A stretch of DNA of 64,000 nt from Streptomyces sp. NBC_01276 (GCF_041435355.1 NZ_CP108442.1:5764501-5828500), one strand, 5' to 3'; positions 7,934-17,892 are shown, counted from the stretch's first letter. Program-made: numbers and translations. The notes: a model not told the origin generated them from the letters alone.

Positions 7934-8874
7934 GCGCGGGCCGCCCAGGCCCCGGCGATCCTCGCCCCTAGCCGCACGTTGCCCCGTACCGCGGCCAGGT
8001 TGGCCTCCAGCGAGGCCCCGCCGGTCGCCCGTACCAGGAAGTCCAGCAGGAACGGGGTCACCGCCTGCCCCGCGATGCCGCGCTCGCGGCACTCGGCGAG
8101 CGCCTCCGCCAGGACCCGGTCGTGCAGCCGCGGATCCAACTGCTCGGCCTCCGCCACCGGATTGGCCACCAGCAGCGCCGACTCCGTTCCGCCGAGGGCG
8201 TCCTGGGCGGCCATCACCGCCGCCACCTCCTCGGGCCGCTCCACCGTCCAGTCGACCGGCTCGCCGGAGTCGGCCAGGTAGAACCCGGGGAAGCGGCGCG
8301 TCCGGTAGCCGAGGATCCCCACGCCCAGGGTCTCCAGCCGCTGGAGGGTGGCCGGCACGTCCAGGATCGACTTCACCCCCGCGCACACCACCGTGATCCG
8401 GGTCCGCGCGAGGAGCGCGAGATCGGCCGACTCGTCCTGGGAGCGCGTCCACTCGCGGTGTACGCCGCCCAGCCCGCCGGTGGCGAACACCCGCAGCCCC
8501 GCCCGCGCGGCCAGCAGGGCCGTCGCGGACACGGTCGTCGCACCGGTCGCCCCCGTCGCGAGGGCCGGGGCCAGATCCCGGTGGCCGAGCTTGCGTACGC
8601 CCTCACCCGCGGCGATCCGCTCCAGACGGGCCTTGTCCAGGCCCGCGTGGGCCACCCCGTCCAGGACCGCGACCGTCGCCGGAACCGCGCCCTCCGCCCG
8701 GACCAGGGCCTCCAGTTCCAGGCCCACCTCCAGATTGCGCGGGCGCGGCAGCCCGTGCGCGATGATCGTCGATTCCAGGGCGACGACGGGCCGGCGCGCG
8801 GCGAGCGCCTCGCGCACCTCTTCCGACAGGACCGGGACCTCGGATGCTCTGTGCAGTGGCATGTCCCCATCCAT
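7930..8874 (-). CDS. psuG: Pseudouridine-5'-phosphate glycosidase
   Basis: A 314-residue enzyme (310 if the ATG at 8862 is used) that breaks the C-C glycosidic bond of pseudouridine 5'-phosphate. Characteristic segments: VVALESTIIAHGLP near the N-terminus, FATGGLGGVHRE, VCAGVKSILDVPATLQRLE with the catalytic Lys of the family, and ESALLVANPV. Length is normal. The longest start has no clear ribosome site; the second ATG, four codons on, follows GGATGGGGAC. The gene is first of a two-gene unit with psuK. It clears modified nucleoside released by RNA turnover. Confidence 0.93.
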   Translation of the reverse strand: MDGDMPLHRASEVPVLSEEVREALAARRPVVALESTIIAHGLPRPRNLEVGLELEALVRAEGAVPATVAVLDGVAHAGLDKARLERIAAGEGVRKLGHRDLAPALATGATGATTVSATALLAARAGLRVFATGGLGGVHREWTRSQDESADLALLARTRITVVCAGVKSILDVPATLQRLETLGVGILGYRTRRFPGFYLADSGEPVDWTVERPEEVAAVMAAQDALGGTESALLVANPVAEAEQLDPRLHDRVLAEALAECRERGIAGQAVTPFLLDFLVRATGGASLEANLAAVRGNVRLGARIAGAWAARA

Positions 8875-9132
8875 GGCACGGGATTCGCGCCCCCAAACGC
8901 GCCGTCCGAGCTCCGGCGCGAACCCGTCCCGCGGAGCGGCCCCGCGGGCGGCGGCGCGGTCGCCGCCCCGCAGTGTCCCCGCGGATCCGCCCGGCCGCGG
9001 GAGCGCCCGTACCGCTCTGGCCGAAAAGGGGCGGGTGCCGCTTGCGCTCGACGGAGTGACGCGTCCGCCGCGTGCACGCTGGACGCTCTGGCCACCCCCC
9101 GGCCCGGGAGAGCCGGATTAGGCTGGCGCGCC

Positions 9133-9513
9133 ATGAGCACCAGTGATCACACCGCCCCCGCCCCCGCCTCCTTCGCCGTGTCCGTCGCGGACGTCCCCGA
9201 CTCCGAACTGGAGGTCGAGGACCTCGACCCGGCACAGGTCGTCTCCGGCACCCCCGTGGTGACGGGCAAGGTCCTGTGGGAGGCCGAGGACGGCTCGCAG
9301 ATCCGGGGGATCTGGCAGATCACCCCGGGCGTGGTCACCGACACGGAGGCCAACGAACTGTTCGTCGTGGTCGGCGGACGGGCCACGATCGAGGTGGAGG
9401 GCGGAGCGACCCTGGAGGTCGGACCGGGCTCCGCGTGCGTGCTCCGGGAGGGCGACAGGACCACCTGGACCGTGCACGAGACGCTCCGCAAGGCCTACCA
9501 CATCAGCTACTGA
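9133..9513 (+). CDS. Cupin domain protein
   Basis: A 126-residue single-domain cupin of the ureidoglycine-aminohydrolase-like group (Cupin_3). The beta-barrel motifs are present: GIWQITPGVVTDTEANELFVVV gives the first cupin motif region (Glu at NELF) and LEVGPGSACVLREGDRTTWTV the second. The usual His ligands of motif 1 are replaced, so metal binding is uncertain. The C-terminal KAYHIS is common in this subgroup. Catalytic role unknown. It overlaps the convergent MFS gene by 11 bases at the stop codons. Confidence 0.88.
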   Translation: MSTSDHTAPAPASFAVSVADVPDSELEVEDLDPAQVVSGTPVVTGKVLWEAEDGSQIRGIWQITPGVVTDTEANELFVVVGGRATIEVEGGATLEVGPGSACVLREGDRTTWTVHETLRKAYHISY

Positions 9514-10879
9514 CGCCCTTCGCGGGCGCCGGACGCACGGGGTGGCGCCGGGCGGTGAACAGGGCGAGCGCCGCCATCGGCAGCAGCAGCGCGGCGCCGA
9601 TCGCGTTGAGCCAGCCGTAGCCCGCCTGGGACATGACCAGCCCGGCCGCCGCTCCGCCGATCCCGGCGGAGGCGTTCATGGTCAGGTCGCTCAGTCCCTG
9701 TACGGCGGCCCGCGCGGGCTGCGGCACGGAGTCGGTCAGCAGCGCCGATCCGGAGACCATCCCGGCGGACCACCCGAGGCCGAGCAGGAAGAGGCCGGCC
9801 GCGCTCTGGGCGTGGTTGCCCCCGGCGGTGCCGGCGAGCAGCGCGGCGAGCGAGAGCAGTCCGGCGGCCAGTCCGATCACGGAGAGCCGGCCGAGCCGGT
9901 CGGCGAGCCACCCCATGACGGGCGAGAAGGCGAACATGCCGGCGATGTGCCCGCTGATGACCAGGCCGACCAGCTTGAGGCCGGCGCCGTGGTGACCGAG
10001 GTCGACGGGGGTCATCACCATGATCGAGACCATCGTGGTGTGGGACACGGCGACGGTGAGCAGCGCGAGGCGGGCGCGTGGGGAGGCGCGGACGGCGCTG
10101 AACCCGGCGCGCAGCGAGCGGCTCTGACGGGACTGCTCATCGGGGCCGGCCAGTGCCCGTGCCGTCAGCAGCGGGTCCGGCCGCAGGAACACGGCGATCA
10201 GCGTGCCGGTGAGGACGAAGACGGCGCCGGCCCAGACGAAGGGGCCCGCCGTCTGGGGTATGGAGGTCCCGGCGAAGCTGTCGCTGGCGGGGGCGGAGAG
10301 GTTGGGGCCGAGCACCGCGCCGACGGTGGAGGCCCAGACGACCACGGAGATGGCGCGGGCCCGCCGGTCGGGCGGTGCGAGGTCGGCGGCGGCGAAGCGC
10401 GCCTGGAGGTTGGCGGAGGACGCGGCGCCGAAGGCGGCCATGCCGAGCATGAGCAGCGGGAAGCTCTTGACGGAGGCGGCCAGGACGACGAGGGCCGCCC
10501 CGAGGGTGCCGATCGCGTAGGCGACCACCAGCCCGGGGCGGCGTCCGCGCGCGGTCATCAGGGCGGCGAGCGGGAGCGAGACCAGGGCGGTGCCGATCAC
10601 CGCGGCCGTGGAGGCGAAGCCGGACATGGCCTCGGTGCCGCTGATCTCGGTGGCCAGCACGGGGGCCAGGGCGATGCTGATGGGCACGCCCAGGCCACCC
10701 AGCATCTGGGCGGCGATCAGCACCCCGGAGATCCGGCGCTGCAGCCGGGGCAGGTCGGCGGCGTCGACCGGCCCGCCGTGCCCGGCCCCGGCGGCACGGG
10801 ACGCGGGGGAGGCGCCGGGGGTCGCGGGAGAGGTGTCCGGCGCTCCGCGCCCGGGGGGCGTCCCGGGGGAGGAGGTCAC
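9503..10879 (-). CDS. MFS transporter (drug/metabolite exporter type)
   Basis: A roughly 458-residue major facilitator with about twelve membrane segments. The cytoplasmic N-terminus is followed by GVLIAAQMLGGLGVPISIAL (helix 1); the loop after helix 2 has a degenerate motif A (LAALMTARGRRPGL), repeated between the halves at GWLADRLGRLSVIGLA. The first ~45 residues are Pro/Gly-rich and probably disordered. I chose GTG 10879; an upstream ATG at 10984 would add a non-membrane Arg-rich tail and is less likely. Substrate cannot be inferred. It lies downstream of the alkyltransferase gene on the same strand, but a 267-base gap separates them. Confidence 0.85.
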   Translation of the reverse strand: MTSSPGTPPGRGAPDTSPATPGASPASRAAGAGHGGPVDAADLPRLQRRISGVLIAAQMLGGLGVPISIALAPVLATEISGTEAMSGFASTAAVIGTALVSLPLAALMTARGRRPGLVVAYAIGTLGAALVVLAASVKSFPLLMLGMAAFGAASSANLQARFAAADLAPPDRRARAISVVVWASTVGAVLGPNLSAPASDSFAGTSIPQTAGPFVWAGAVFVLTGTLIAVFLRPDPLLTARALAGPDEQSRQSRSLRAGFSAVRASPRARLALLTVAVSHTTMVSIMVMTPVDLGHHGAGLKLVGLVISGHIAGMFAFSPVMGWLADRLGRLSVIGLAAGLLSLAALLAGTAGGNHAQSAAGLFLLGLGWSAGMVSGSALLTDSVPQPARAAVQGLSDLTMNASAGIGGAAAGLVMSQAGYGWLNAIGAALLLPMAALALFTARRHPVRPAPAKGVSS

Positions 10880-11146
10880 GCCCGACACCCCCGTCGCGGG
10901 TACGCGGTGGGCGGCACCGGGGCGGGCACGTACGCGGAGGGGCCGGTTGCGGCGGCAGGAGGGGTCACCGCCGCAGTGTCCCACCCGCCACCGCCCGGGG
11001 GAACCGGGTATGCGGGCGCGGGGACCGGCGGAACGCGCAGGTCAGGACGTTGGCGGAAGGGGAGGTCGGGAGGGGGCGGAAGAGGGGGCCGGGAGGGGGG
11101 CCGGGAAGGGGCTGCACAGCGGCCGGTCGGGCCCCCGGGAGGCGGG

Positions 11147-11710
11147 TCAGAACAGGGGCTGGGGGAGGAACCCCTCCAGGGCGAGCAGGATCCGCTTGGT
11201 CTCCACGCCGCCGCCGAAGCCCCCGATGCCCCCGTCGTTCTCCACGACCCGGTGGCAGGGCACGACCACGGGCAGCGGGTTCGACCCCATGGCGTTGCCC
11301 ACGGCCTGGGCCGCCCCCGGCTGCCCGACCCGGGCGGCCAGCTCCCCGTACCCGACCACCGATCCGTAGGGCACGGAGCGGTCGAGCTCCCGCAGCACCT
11401 GGCGGTTGAAGCCGGAGCTGAGCCGCCAGTCCAGCGGCAGCTCGAAACGCCGCAGGGTGCCGGCGAAGTACGCGGCGAGCTGGCGCACCGGCTCGGCCAG
11501 CAGCTCCTCCTCGCCCGGAGCCGGCCGCCGGGCGTCGGCGCCGAGCCGCGAGACGAGCGGGCCGATCATCCGGTCGACCCGCTCCGGCGCGGCGTGGAAC
11601 TCGACCCGGACCAGACCCTCGGGGGTCGCGGCCAGGAGGAGGGGGCCGATGTCGCTGGGGACGACGGTCCATTCGAGGTGCGGCCCGCGGGGCCGCTCGC
11701 TGGTGTCCAC
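11147..11710 (-). CDS. Methylated-DNA-[protein]-cysteine S-methyltransferase
   Basis: A 187-residue suicide alkyltransferase that removes O6-methylguanine and related lesions by moving the alkyl group to its own cysteine. The active-site motif VVVPCHRVV places the acceptor Cys at about residue 152, and FNRQVLRELDRSVPYGSVVGYGELA is the DNA-binding helix-turn-helix. GTG 11710 is the only sensible start before the conserved domain. It fits the DNA-repair flavour of the neighbourhood (uvrB, uvrA, uvrC lie downstream), though it is not in an operon with them. Confidence 0.93.
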   Translation of the reverse strand: MDTSERPRGPHLEWTVVPSDIGPLLLAATPEGLVRVEFHAAPERVDRMIGPLVSRLGADARRPAPGEEELLAEPVRQLAAYFAGTLRRFELPLDWRLSSGFNRQVLRELDRSVPYGSVVGYGELAARVGQPGAAQAVGNAMGSNPLPVVVPCHRVVENDGGIGGFGGGVETKRILLALEGFLPQPLF

Positions 11711-11754
11711 GCCCCCACGGTACGGCGCCCCGCCGACAGTCCCGCCGCTGCCGG

Positions 11755-12675
11755 TCAGAATCCGCCGACCGCCTCCCGTACGACGTCGGGCGCGTTCGTG
11801 ATGACCCCGTCCACCCCCATCTCCCGCACCTTGCGGGCCGTGGCCGCGTCGTTGACGATCCAGGTGTCCACCTCCATGGCCTTGCCGTGGGCGCCCCGCA
11901 GCCCGTGCACGGCCTTCACCCAGTCCGCCGAGATCGTGGTGTACGACGGGTTGATCCGGTCGGTGAACTCGGCGTACTCCGGCAGGTCGGCCACGCTCGG
12001 AGTGCCCAGGAGGGCCGTGACCAGGTCGGGCCGCAGCCGGTGCACGGTGCGTACGGAGTCGGCGCTGAAGCTCTGCACCACCAGGCGCTCGGCCACGTGC
12101 CGCTCGTCGAGCCAGCCCAGCTCGTCGAGCAGTTCCAGCGTCTGCTCCTCGATCCCCGGGTACAGCTCCGGCTTCTTGATCTCCAGGAGCAGCCGCTGCT
12201 GGTTGTCCTGGACCCGGTCCATGTACTCCCGCAGGGTCGGCACCCGGGCGCCCGCGAACTGCGGGCCGAACCAGCTGCCCGCGTCCAGCCGGGCGATCTC
12301 CGCCGCCGTGAAGTCCTTGACCGCCCACGGCTCGCGGCCCGGGAACACCTGCTCGACATCGGTCGTACGGGCCAGCGTGTCGTCGTGGATCACCACGAGC
12401 TCGCCGTCCCGGGTCCGCTGGACGTCGTTCTCGACCCAGGCGAAGCCCATCCACATGGCCCGGTCGATCGCGGCGACGGTGTTCTCCGGGGCGTACGCCG
12501 AAGCCCCCCGGTGGGCGTACACGACGGGGCCCAGGAACCGCTTCTGCGCGGTGGAGGGGGCGACGGGCGTGCCGGGGGCGCCGGAGGCGGCGGACGACGC
12601 CGTCCCGCCCAGCAGGCCGAGGGCGAGGCCCAGGAAGGCGGCGGCCGCGGCGGCGGCGGGTCGGACGACGTGCAT
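11755..12675 (-). CDS. Secreted glycerophosphodiester phosphodiesterase
   Basis: A 306-residue enzyme that hydrolyses glycerophosphodiesters to glycerol-3-phosphate and an alcohol, feeding phosphate and carbon scavenging. Residues 1-30 form a signal peptide (hydrophobic Ala/Leu core ending near TASSAASGA). The GDPD core follows: YAHRGASAYAPENT with catalytic His-Arg, VENDVQRTRDGELVVIHDDTL with the metal-binding Glu/Asp and second His, and LLLEIKKP with another metal ligand. ATG 12675 is preceded by GAGGAG seven bases away. Divergent from uvrB with a 200-base spacer. No lipobox, so probably released or wall-retained. Confidence 0.92.
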   Translation of the reverse strand: MHVVRPAAAAAAAFLGLALGLLGGTASSAASGAPGTPVAPSTAQKRFLGPVVYAHRGASAYAPENTVAAIDRAMWMGFAWVENDVQRTRDGELVVIHDDTLARTTDVEQVFPGREPWAVKDFTAAEIARLDAGSWFGPQFAGARVPTLREYMDRVQDNQQRLLLEIKKPELYPGIEEQTLELLDELGWLDERHVAERLVVQSFSADSVRTVHRLRPDLVTALLGTPSVADLPEYAEFTDRINPSYTTISADWVKAVHGLRGAHGKAMEVDTWIVNDAATARKVREMGVDGVITNAPDVVREAVGGF

Positions 12676-12875
12676 GTGCGATCTCCTCGGGTCGTGAGGC
12701 CTGCTCTCGCCTCAAACGGGCGCGGCGCCCCGGACGTTGCGGGGGCGGCGCCCGCCGTGCACTGACGGAGGGGTTCCACGGCGATCATGGGGTTGACGAT
12801 CACGGCCCCGCCACCGAACTACGACAAACGGACCAGACCGCGCTGACTGTCGGTGGGGGGCCGTACGGTTGACCC

Positions 12876-15041
12876 ATGCGGCCCGTATCGAAGATCGAAC
12901 GCACGGTGGCGCCTTTCGAGGTCGTCAGCCCCTACCAGCCCAGCGGCGACCAGCCGACGGCCATCGCCGAGCTGGAGAAGCGCATCCGTGCAGGTGAGAA
13001 GGATGTCGTCCTGCTGGGTGCGACCGGCACGGGCAAGTCGGCCACCACGGCCTGGATGATCGAGAAGCTCCAGCGCCCCACCCTGGTGATGGCCCCGAAC
13101 AAGACCCTGGCCGCCCAGCTGGCGAACGAGTTCCGCGAGCTCCTGCCGAACAACGCCGTCGAGTACTTCGTCTCGTACTACGACTACTACCAGCCCGAGG
13201 CGTACGTACCGCAGTCGGACACCTACATCGAGAAGGACTCCTCGATCAACGAGGAGGTGGAGCGGCTGCGCCACTCCGCGACCAACTCGCTGCTGACCCG
13301 GCGCGACGTGATCGTCGTCGCCTCCGTGTCCTGCATCTACGGCCTCGGCACCCCGCAGGAGTACGTCGACCGGATGGTCCCGCTCAAGGTCGGCGAGGAG
13401 ATGGACCGCGACCAGCTGCTGCGCCGCTTCGTCGACATCCAGTACACGCGCAACGACGTGGCCTTCACCCGCGGCACCTTCCGGGTGCGCGGCGACACCA
13501 TCGAGATCTTCCCGGTCTACGAGGAACTCGCCGTCCGCATCGAGATGTTCGGCGACGAGATCGAGGCCCTGTCCACCCTGCACCCGCTGACCGGTGAGGT
13601 CATCAGCGAGGACCGCGAGCTCTACGTCTTCCCCGCCAGCCACTACGTCGCCGGCCCCGAGCGCATGGAGAAGGCGATCACCGGCATCGAGGCGGAGCTC
13701 GCCGAGCGCCTCGCGGAGCTGGAGAAGCAGGGCAAGATGCTGGAGGCCCAGCGGCTTCGCATGCGCACCACCTACGACCTGGAGATGATGCGCCAGATCG
13801 GGTCCTGCTCCGGCATCGAGAACTACTCGCTGCACATGGACGACCGCGAGCGCGGCTCCGCGCCGAACACCCTCATCGACTACTTCCCCGAGGACTTCCT
13901 CCTCGTCATCGACGAGTCGCACGTCACCGTGCCCCAGATCGGCGCCATGTACGAGGGCGACGCCTCGCGCAAGCGGACCCTGGTCGACCACGGCTTCCGG
14001 CTGCCGTCCGCGCTCGACAACCGGCCGCTGAAGTGGGAGGAGTTCCAGGAGCGGATCGGCCAGACGGTCTACCTGTCCGCCACCCCGGGCAAGTACGAGC
14101 TCTCCCGCGGCGACGGGTTCGTCGAGCAGATCATCCGCCCCACCGGTCTGGTCGACCCCGAGGTCGTGGTCAAGCCCACCGACGGGCAGATCGACGACCT
14201 GGTCCACGAGATCCGGCAGCGGGTCGAGAAGGACGAACGCGTCCTGGTCACCACCCTCACCAAGAAGATGGCCGAGGACCTCACCGACTACTTCCTGGAG
14301 CTCGGCATCCAGGTCCGCTACCTGCACAGCGACGTCGACACCCTGCGCCGCATCGAGCTGCTGCGCGAGCTGCGGGCCGGCGAGTACGACGTCCTGGTCG
14401 GCATCAACCTGCTGCGCGAGGGCCTCGACCTGCCCGAGGTGTCGCTGGTGGCGATCCTCGACGCCGACAAGGAGGGGTTCCTGCGCTCGGGGACCTCCCT
14501 CATCCAGACCATCGGCCGCGCCGCGCGCAACGTCTCGGGCCAGGTCCACATGTACGCGGACAAGATGACCCCGGCGATGGAGAAGGCCATCGACGAGACG
14601 AACCGGCGCCGCGAGAAGCAGATCGCCTACAACACGGCGAACGGCATCGACCCGCAGCCGCTGCGCAAGAAGATCAACGACATCGTCGCCACCATCGCCC
14701 GCGAGGAACTGGACACCGAGGAACTGCTCGGCACCGGCTACCGGCAGGCCAAGGACGGCAAGGGCGCCAAGGCGCCGGTGCCGGCGCTCGGCGGCAGGGC
14801 GGCCGCGGCCGTCGCCGGGGGCAGGGCGGGCAAGGGCGCCAAGGGGGCGAAGGGCGCGCAGGCGGCCGAGGTGCTCACGGACCGGCCCGCCGCCGAACTG
14901 GCCGCGCTGATCGAGCAGATGACCGAGCGGATGCGCGGCGCCGCGGCCGAGCTCCAGTTCGAGGTCGCGGCCCGGATCCGGGACGAGGTGGGCGAGCTCA
15001 AGAAGGAGCTCCGGCAGATGAAGGAAGCGGGTCTCGCCTGA
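12876..15041 (+). CDS. uvrB: UvrABC excinuclease subunit B
   Basis: A 721-residue damage-verification helicase of nucleotide excision repair; it is loaded on DNA by UvrA and recruits UvrC. Walker A is [11 protein letters not shown] (near residue 50); the beta-hairpin with aromatic residues is [12 protein letters not shown]; helicase motif II is LVIDESH; motif VI region is TIGRAARN. The C-terminal UVR domain (residues about 680-721) binds UvrC. Between residues about 640 and 670 is a Gly/Ala/Lys-rich linker ([10 protein letters not shown] pattern), longer than in enteric UvrB. No clear LexA palindrome was seen upstream. Confidence 0.97.
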   Translation: MRPVSKIERTVAPFEVVSPYQPSGDQPTAIAELEKRIRAGEKDVVLLGATGTGKSATTAWMIEKLQRPTLVMAPNKTLAAQLANEFRELLPNNAVEYFVSYYDYYQPEAYVPQSDTYIEKDSSINEEVERLRHSATNSLLTRRDVIVVASVSCIYGLGTPQEYVDRMVPLKVGEEMDRDQLLRRFVDIQYTRNDVAFTRGTFRVRGDTIEIFPVYEELAVRIEMFGDEIEALSTLHPLTGEVISEDRELYVFPASHYVAGPERMEKAITGIEAELAERLAELEKQGKMLEAQRLRMRTTYDLEMMRQIGSCSGIENYSLHMDDRERGSAPNTLIDYFPEDFLLVIDESHVTVPQIGAMYEGDASRKRTLVDHGFRLPSALDNRPLKWEEFQERIGQTVYLSATPGKYELSRGDGFVEQIIRPTGLVDPEVVVKPTDGQIDDLVHEIRQRVEKDERVLVTTLTKKMAEDLTDYFLELGIQVRYLHSDVDTLRRIELLRELRAGEYDVLVGINLLREGLDLPEVSLVAILDADKEGFLRSGTSLIQTIGRAARNVSGQVHMYADKMTPAMEKAIDETNRRREKQIAYNTANGIDPQPLRKKINDIVATIAREELDTEELLGTGYRQAKDGKGAKAPVPALGGRAAAAVAGGRAGKGAKGAKGAQAAEVLTDRPAAELAALIEQMTERMRGAAAELQFEVAARIRDEVGELKKELRQMKEAGLA

Positions 15042-15129
15042 CCCCGGGGCGGTCAGTAGGGTTGGGACACAGCCGCAGTTACACGCTGCGCGCCCGTCGG
15101 TCGGGCGGGCTACGGAGAGGGGACAGCGC

Positions 15130-15708
15130 GTGACGGTCAACATGACCAAGGGTCAGGCCATCAGTCTGCAGAAGTCGGACGGCGGCACGCTGACCGCGGT
15201 CCGGATGGGCCTCGGCTGGCAGGCGGCCAAGCGTCGGGGCCTGTTCGGCTCGCGGACCCGGGAGATCGACCTCGACGCCTCGGCGGTGCTCTTCGCCGAC
15301 AAGCAGCCCGTGGACGTGGTGTTCTTCCGGCACCTGCAGAGCGACGACGGCTCGGTGCGCCACACCGGAGACAACCTCGTCGGCGGCGCGGGCCAGGGCG
15401 GGGACGACGAGGCCATCCTCGTCGACCTCCAGCGCGTGCCCGTGCACATCGACCAGATCGTCTTCACGGTGAACTCCTTCACCGGCCAGACCTTCCAGGA
15501 AGTGCAGAACGCCTTCTGCCGCATCGTCGACGAGACCAACGGCCAGGAGCTGGCCCGCTACACCCTCGACGGCGGCGGCCAGTACACGGCGCAGATCATG
15601 GCGAAGGTGTCCCGCGAGGGCTCCGGCTGGAAGATGACGGCCCTCGGCAACCCGGCCAACGGCCGGACCTTCCAGGACCTGATGCCGGCGATCCTGCCGC
15701 ACCTGTAG
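15130..15708 (+). CDS. TerD family protein (stand-alone TerD domain)
   Basis: A 192-residue single-domain TerD protein starting GTG 15130 after GGAGAGGGGA. Features: N-terminal MTKGQAISLQKSDGG, the calcium-site region (REIDLDASAVLF, then LQSDDGSVRHTGDNLVGGAGQGGDDE with many acidic residues), and the domain end GNPANGRTFQDLMPAI. TerD domains bind calcium and belong to Ter stress systems linked to tellurite, phage and metal stress. It sits 58 bases before a second, larger TerD-family gene and 2.4 kb before a TerC gene; together they are a small Ter locus. Confidence 0.93.
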   Translation: MTVNMTKGQAISLQKSDGGTLTAVRMGLGWQAAKRRGLFGSRTREIDLDASAVLFADKQPVDVVFFRHLQSDDGSVRHTGDNLVGGAGQGGDDEAILVDLQRVPVHIDQIVFTVNSFTGQTFQEVQNAFCRIVDETNGQELARYTLDGGGQYTAQIMAKVSREGSGWKMTALGNPANGRTFQDLMPAILPHL

Positions 15709-15766
15709 CGGTACCGGGCAAGAGCGCCACGGAACAAGAGAAGAAGGCACGGGGGAGGGCTGCACG

Positions 15767-17818
15767 ATGACGGCCGAACTGGTCCGGGGGCAGAACCACC
15801 CCCTGTCCCGCAATCGGGTGGAGATCCGGGTCTCGGCCGGCACGGCCGTGCTGGCCCTGGCCGTCACCGGCGACGAGGCGGGCCGGCCGGCCGGTCCCGG
15901 GGCCCTGGCGCATCCCGGGGCCCGGGCCCTGCCGGGCCTGGAGGTCCCGGACCGGGTCGGCGACCGCCACCGGTTCACCGTCGACCTCGACGCGGTCGGG
16001 GCGGCCGTCCACCGGGTCCGGGTGCTGCTGGTGCTGCCGCCCGGCGGGCCCGCGCGCTTCGGCGCGGTCGCCGCCCCGCACGCGGCCGTGGCCGAGCCGG
16101 AGGGCGCCGAGCTCGCGGCGTACACCATCACCGGCCTCGGCTCCGAGAGCGCCGTCGTGGCCCTGGAGCTGTACCGGCGCCAGGGCGCCTGGAAGGTCCG
16201 GGCCGTGGGCCAGGGCTACGCCGGCGGCCTCGGCGCGCTCCTGGCCGACTCCGGCCTGACCGGCCCGGCCGCCGACGAGCTGACGGCCGCCGCCCTGGGC
16301 CTGACGGCCTCCGGGGACATCACCCTGGCCACCCTGCCGACCGGGGCCGCGCCGACCGTCCCGCACGGGCTGCGGACCCCGCAGGACGCGGCGCCGGGCG
16401 CCCCCGGGGGGCCCGCCGCGCCGGCCCCGGAGCCGCCGGACCCGCTCCCGGTCTCCGGCACCCCCTACGCGGGCACGCCCGGTCCGGTCCCGCCCGGCCC
16501 CGTCCCGTCCTCCGGGCCGTCCGGCGCGGACACCGTCGGCGGCCCCACCGGGGCGAGCGCCGGGGCGGCGGCCGCCGCCGGGGGCCCGCCGACCATCGAC
16601 TACGCCCACCCGCGCCGTCGCCGCACCAGCGCCGAAGCCCCCGAGCCGGCCCCCCGCCCCGAACCCGCCGACCCGGGGCAGCCGCCGCGTCCCGTCGCCG
16701 GGGACGCCAGTGGCTGGTCCATGGACGAGCGCCTCTACAACCAGGTCTGGGGCATGTTCGAGGACCTGGCCCGCACCGTGGCCGCCTACCGCGGCGCCGT
16801 CGACTTCGCCGACTCCCGCCTCGACCGGGAGCTCGACGAGGCACTGTCCGACCCCCGGGGCCGGATCGACGGCTCCGCGAACGCCGCCCGCGACACCGCC
16901 CGGGCCCGCCGCGACGACCTCGTGGCCCAGGCCCGCGCCGTCCTCGACCGCGACCTGGCCCAGCTCACCGCCGAGGCCGAGGTGGTGGAGCCCGCGCTGC
17001 CGCCCGCCTACGCCCGCTGGGCCGCTCCCGTCTGGCACGGCCGGAGCACACCCGCCGAGGCCCCGCTGGCGCTGCGCCTGGGCGATCTGAGCCTGCCCGA
17101 GCGGCCGGAGCTGCGGATCCCCATGCTGATGCGGGTCCCGCTGGAACGCGGCCTGTGGATCGACAACGGCCGCACCGGCTCCGAGGCGGCCATGACCATG
17201 GACACCGACCGGCTGCGCCGCGCCGCCATGGACATGGCCGTCGCGCACGCCGTGCGGCTGCTCGCGGTCCACCCCGCCGACGCCCTCTCCGTCCATGTCG
17301 TCGACGCGGCCGGGGCGGGCGCCGCCTCTCTGGCGCCGCTGGTGCGCGCCGGGGTGCTGGCCGCGCCGCCGGCGGCGGGGGCCGAGGGGGTCACCCGGAC
17401 CCTGGAGCGGCTGACCCGGCGGGTGGACCTCGTACAGATGGCGCTGCGCGCGGGGGCTCCGGAGGACCTGCCGCCGGACGTGGACCGGGCCGAGCAGCTG
17501 CTGATCGTGCACGACTTCCCGCACGGCTTCGACGACCGCGCCGTCACCCGGCTGCGCTACCTGGCCGACGAGGGCCCGGCGGTCGGCGTGCACCTGCTGA
17601 TGGTCGCGGACCGTGACGAGGCCTCCGCCTACGGGCCGCTGCTGGATCCGCTGTGGCGCTCGCTGATGCGGCTCTCGCCGGTGCCGGACCACCACCTCGC
17701 CGACCCCTGGGTGCAGCACGCCTGGACCTTCGAGCCGGACCTGCCGCCGCGGGGCAGCCGGGTCCTGGAGCAGACGCTGGAGCGGATCGCGCAGGACCGG
17801 AGGTCCGCCCGGCGGTGA
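15767..17818 (+). CDS. Multidomain TerD protein with FtsK/HerA-like C-terminal domain
   Basis: A 683-residue protein. Residues 1-165 are a divergent TerD domain (SLS-type start NHPLSRNRVEIRVSAG, ending YAGGLGALLADSG). Residues about 200-310 are a Pro/Gly/Ala-rich linker. Residues about 316-410 are helical (VWGMFEDLARTVAAYRGAV onward). Residues about 430-680 resemble FtsK/HerA-type ATPases: LRLGDLSLPERPELRIPML before the nucleotide fold, LLIVHDFPHGFDDRAVTRL at the Walker B position and VGVHLLMVADR as the following strand. The Walker A position holds IDNGRTGSEAAMT without a Gly-Lys-Ser/Thr, so catalysis is doubtful. Translation probably follows the upstream terD gene (58-base gap). Role likely in a Ter-type stress response. 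Confidence 0.85.
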   Translation: MTAELVRGQNHPLSRNRVEIRVSAGTAVLALAVTGDEAGRPAGPGALAHPGARALPGLEVPDRVGDRHRFTVDLDAVGAAVHRVRVLLVLPPGGPARFGAVAAPHAAVAEPEGAELAAYTITGLGSESAVVALELYRRQGAWKVRAVGQGYAGGLGALLADSGLTGPAADELTAAALGLTASGDITLATLPTGAAPTVPHGLRTPQDAAPGAPGGPAAPAPEPPDPLPVSGTPYAGTPGPVPPGPVPSSGPSGADTVGGPTGASAGAAAAAGGPPTIDYAHPRRRRTSAEAPEPAPRPEPADPGQPPRPVAGDASGWSMDERLYNQVWGMFEDLARTVAAYRGAVDFADSRLDRELDEALSDPRGRIDGSANAARDTARARRDDLVAQARAVLDRDLAQLTAEAEVVEPALPPAYARWAAPVWHGRSTPAEAPLALRLGDLSLPERPELRIPMLMRVPLERGLWIDNGRTGSEAAMTMDTDRLRRAAMDMAVAHAVRLLAVHPADALSVHVVDAAGAGAASLAPLVRAGVLAAPPAAGAEGVTRTLERLTRRVDLVQMALRAGAPEDLPPDVDRAEQLLIVHDFPHGFDDRAVTRLRYLADEGPAVGVHLLMVADRDEASAYGPLLDPLWRSLMRLSPVPDHHLADPWVQHAWTFEPDLPPRGSRVLEQTLERIAQDRRSARR

Positions 17819-17857
17819 GCGGCCATGACCGGCGGCTGACCACTCCTTGGTTTTCTC

Positions 17858-17892
17858 TTTACCTTTGACCCCCTCCGCGGGTACCCTGGCAT
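17858..17892 (+). promoter_or_regulatory. Candidate promoter for the riboswitch-terC transcript
   Basis: TTTACC (17858-17863), 18 bases, TACCCT (17882-17887); alternatively TTGACC (17865-17870), 16 bases, TGGCAT (17887-17892). Either would start transcription just before the conserved GGGGAGTA of the riboswitch. Confidence 0.45.

Noticed and set aside
10880..11146. Extra gene or longer MFS N-terminus
   Set aside because: Purine-rich noncoding DNA; the upstream ATG gives an Arg/Pro tail not seen in transporters.
12676..12875. LexA box for uvrB
   Set aside because: GAAC occurs (near 12815) but without the matching GTTC at four-base spacing.
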